Shown here in pieces: positions 63,322-64,000 of a DNA stretch of 64,000 bases. The stretch is from Flavobacterium humidisoli (GTDB lineage Bacteria; Bacteroidota; Bacteroidia; Flavobacteriales; Flavobacteriaceae). How positions within the stretch are numbered: position 1 is the first letter of the stretch; every line of letters starts with the position of its first letter. The stretch is from assembly GCF_023272795.1 (NCBI RefSeq), contig NZ_CP096829.1, positions 868,001 to 932,000 of the forward strand, in the 5' to 3' direction. The notes under the pieces are model-generated. The model was not told where the DNA came from and ran no database searches. It saw only the letters and a program-made list of their open reading frames with translations. Both the position numbers and the translations under genes were made by a program.

Positions 63322-63726
63322 TTAGAATTCTGTTTTACAGTGATCACATCTATAATGATATTTTGAATAAAAAGGCATTATAACAAAAAGCAGTGAAAAA
63401 ACAAATGCAAACAAAGATTTTGTATCTCTAATTGAAGTAATCATTTCTACTTTTTCAGCACCACATTTTGGGCATTTAATAAAGTTATTTTTTTCATCTA
63501 ATGAATATTGGCTAACCGTAGAAAGAATTTCATTTGCTTTTATAAAATCTTCTTCCCTGACAAAAAGTTTGACGCCACCCACCGCATTACTCCAAATTGG
63601 ATTTGAATCCACAATATGCGAATCTCTTAAATAAACTTGTATCCCTTCCGATTCCAACTTGCCGCAAAATATTTGAGCTTCTGATGAATATTGGTAACTT
63701 CTAACCAACTTAAAATCTTCTTTCAT
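63322..63726 (-). CDS. DUF2007-like protein with zinc-ribbon and membrane segment
   Basis: 134 residues. The N-terminal half (about 5-72; LVRSYQYSSEAQIFCGKLESEGI, GGVKLFVREEDFIKANEIL) resembles the DUF2007 putative signal-transducing domain. A CPKC pair (about 85-88) and a CDHC pair (about 127-130) flank a hydrophobic segment (SLFAFVFSLLFVIMPFY), so a zinc ribbon is interrupted by one membrane helix. Function unknown. It starts 2 bp after the BioF-like gene on the same strand, so the two are probably co-transcribed. Confidence 0.75.
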   Translation of the reverse strand: MKEDFKLVRSYQYSSEAQIFCGKLESEGIQVYLRDSHIVDSNPIWSNAVGGVKLFVREEDFIKANEILSTVSQYSLDEKNNFIKCPKCGAEKVEMITSIRDTKSLFAFVFSLLFVIMPFYSKYHYRCDHCKTEF

Positions 63727-63728
63727 AT

Positions 63729-64000
63729 CTAAAAAACAAAATCTCTAACTAATTCCAAAACCTGATTAATTTCTTCCTGCGAATTATAACTATGAATGCA
63801 AAAACGAAGTCGTTCTTGATTTTCTAGAACAATTGGCGAAACAATCGCCTGCACATCGAATCCTTTATTCTGAAGTTCTTCTGCCAACTTTTTGACATTT
63901 TCATTCCCTGGAACAATGGCAGAATGTATTGGAGATTTACTGTGAACAAACATTGGTTTTAAGCCCAGCAAGTTTTTCTGCTGATTAAAAAAAACAATAT
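63729..64000 (-). CDS. bioF: C-terminal end of a BioF-like PLP-dependent acyltransferase
   Basis: The last 90 residues of a gene that enters from the right edge of the window; the frame is open to base 64000. The residues IVPGNENVKKLAEELQNKGFDVQAI, SPIVLENQERLRFCIHSYNS and the final EEINQVLELVRDFVF match the C-terminal domain of alpha-oxoamine synthases such as 8-amino-7-oxononanoate synthase (BioF, biotin synthesis). Kbl- or Spt-type members look similar here, and the PLP lysine lies outside the window, so the exact enzyme is not certain. Confidence 0.7.
   Translation of the reverse strand, partial: IVFFNQQKNLLGLKPMFVHSKSPIHSAIVPGNENVKKLAEELQNKGFDVQAIVSPIVLENQERLRFCIHSYNSQEEINQVLELVRDFVF

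Noticed and set aside
1-64000. Prophage, integrative element or genomic island borders
   Set aside because: No integrase, tRNA-linked attachment site, transposase or phage structural gene was seen, and base composition looks even by eye.

Overview
The window comes from a Bacteroidota genome, most likely Flavobacterium or a close relative. The evidence is AT-rich DNA, a SusC/SusD pair inside a glycan-utilisation locus, several proteins with type IX secretion (T9SS) C-terminal sorting signals, TAnnTTTG promoter elements in place of TATAAT, weak Shine-Dalgarno sequences and frequent TTG/GTG starts. No rRNA, tRNA, CRISPR array, transposase or phage gene was seen.

Region 1 (1-18.1 kb, minus strand) is a polysaccharide utilisation locus (PUL). 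It reads SusC-like TonB-dependent transporter, SusD-like lipoprotein, a SusE/F-like surface lipoprotein, then exo-acting glycoside hydrolases of families GH2, GH31, GH97, GH39 and GH3, and the start of a further lipoprotein that leaves the window. Two tandem paralogous NUDIX-type sugar-sensor regulators (18.1-19.6 kb) lie divergently upstream of susC and probably control it. Gaps between the GH genes carry inverted repeats that look like dispersed extragenic palindromes. Ahead of susC there is a possible 60-codon leader ORF whose start context copies that of susC.

Region 2 (19.7-40.5 kb) is mostly ordinary chromosome: lepA, an outer-membrane barrel protein, a WYL regulator with two DinB-like proteins, thiL, a TPR-lipoprotein histidine kinase with its NarL-type response regulator, a LytTR regulator whose phosphoacceptor Asp is a Glu, glyS, a ComF-like phosphoribosyltransferase, a secreted reprolysin-like metalloprotease, ribF, an unknown membrane protein and a JmjC/cupin_8 protein. 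Its most unusual part is a three-gene operon (22.5-24.8 kb): an Lgt paralogue lacking two residues essential in E. coli Lgt, a cysteine-rich radical SAM enzyme resembling the MJ0619/tetraether-synthase group, and a 65-residue membrane protein. I infer a lipid-modifying role.

Region 3 (40.5-61.2 kb) is dominated by four very large secreted proteins (2100, 1289, 1504 and 1404 residues). They have unrelated N-terminal architectures: tandem Ig-like repeats, a delta-60 propeller, GEVED plus lectin-like domains, and PA14 domains. All end in the same roughly 430-residue module followed by a T9SS type C-like sorting signal. A RecX gene sits among them. Region 4 (61.2-64 kb) holds an operon of a frameshifted TraB/GumN protein, an ECF-type sigma factor and a membrane protein, then a DUF2007-like protein and the C-terminal end of a BioF-like PLP enzyme.
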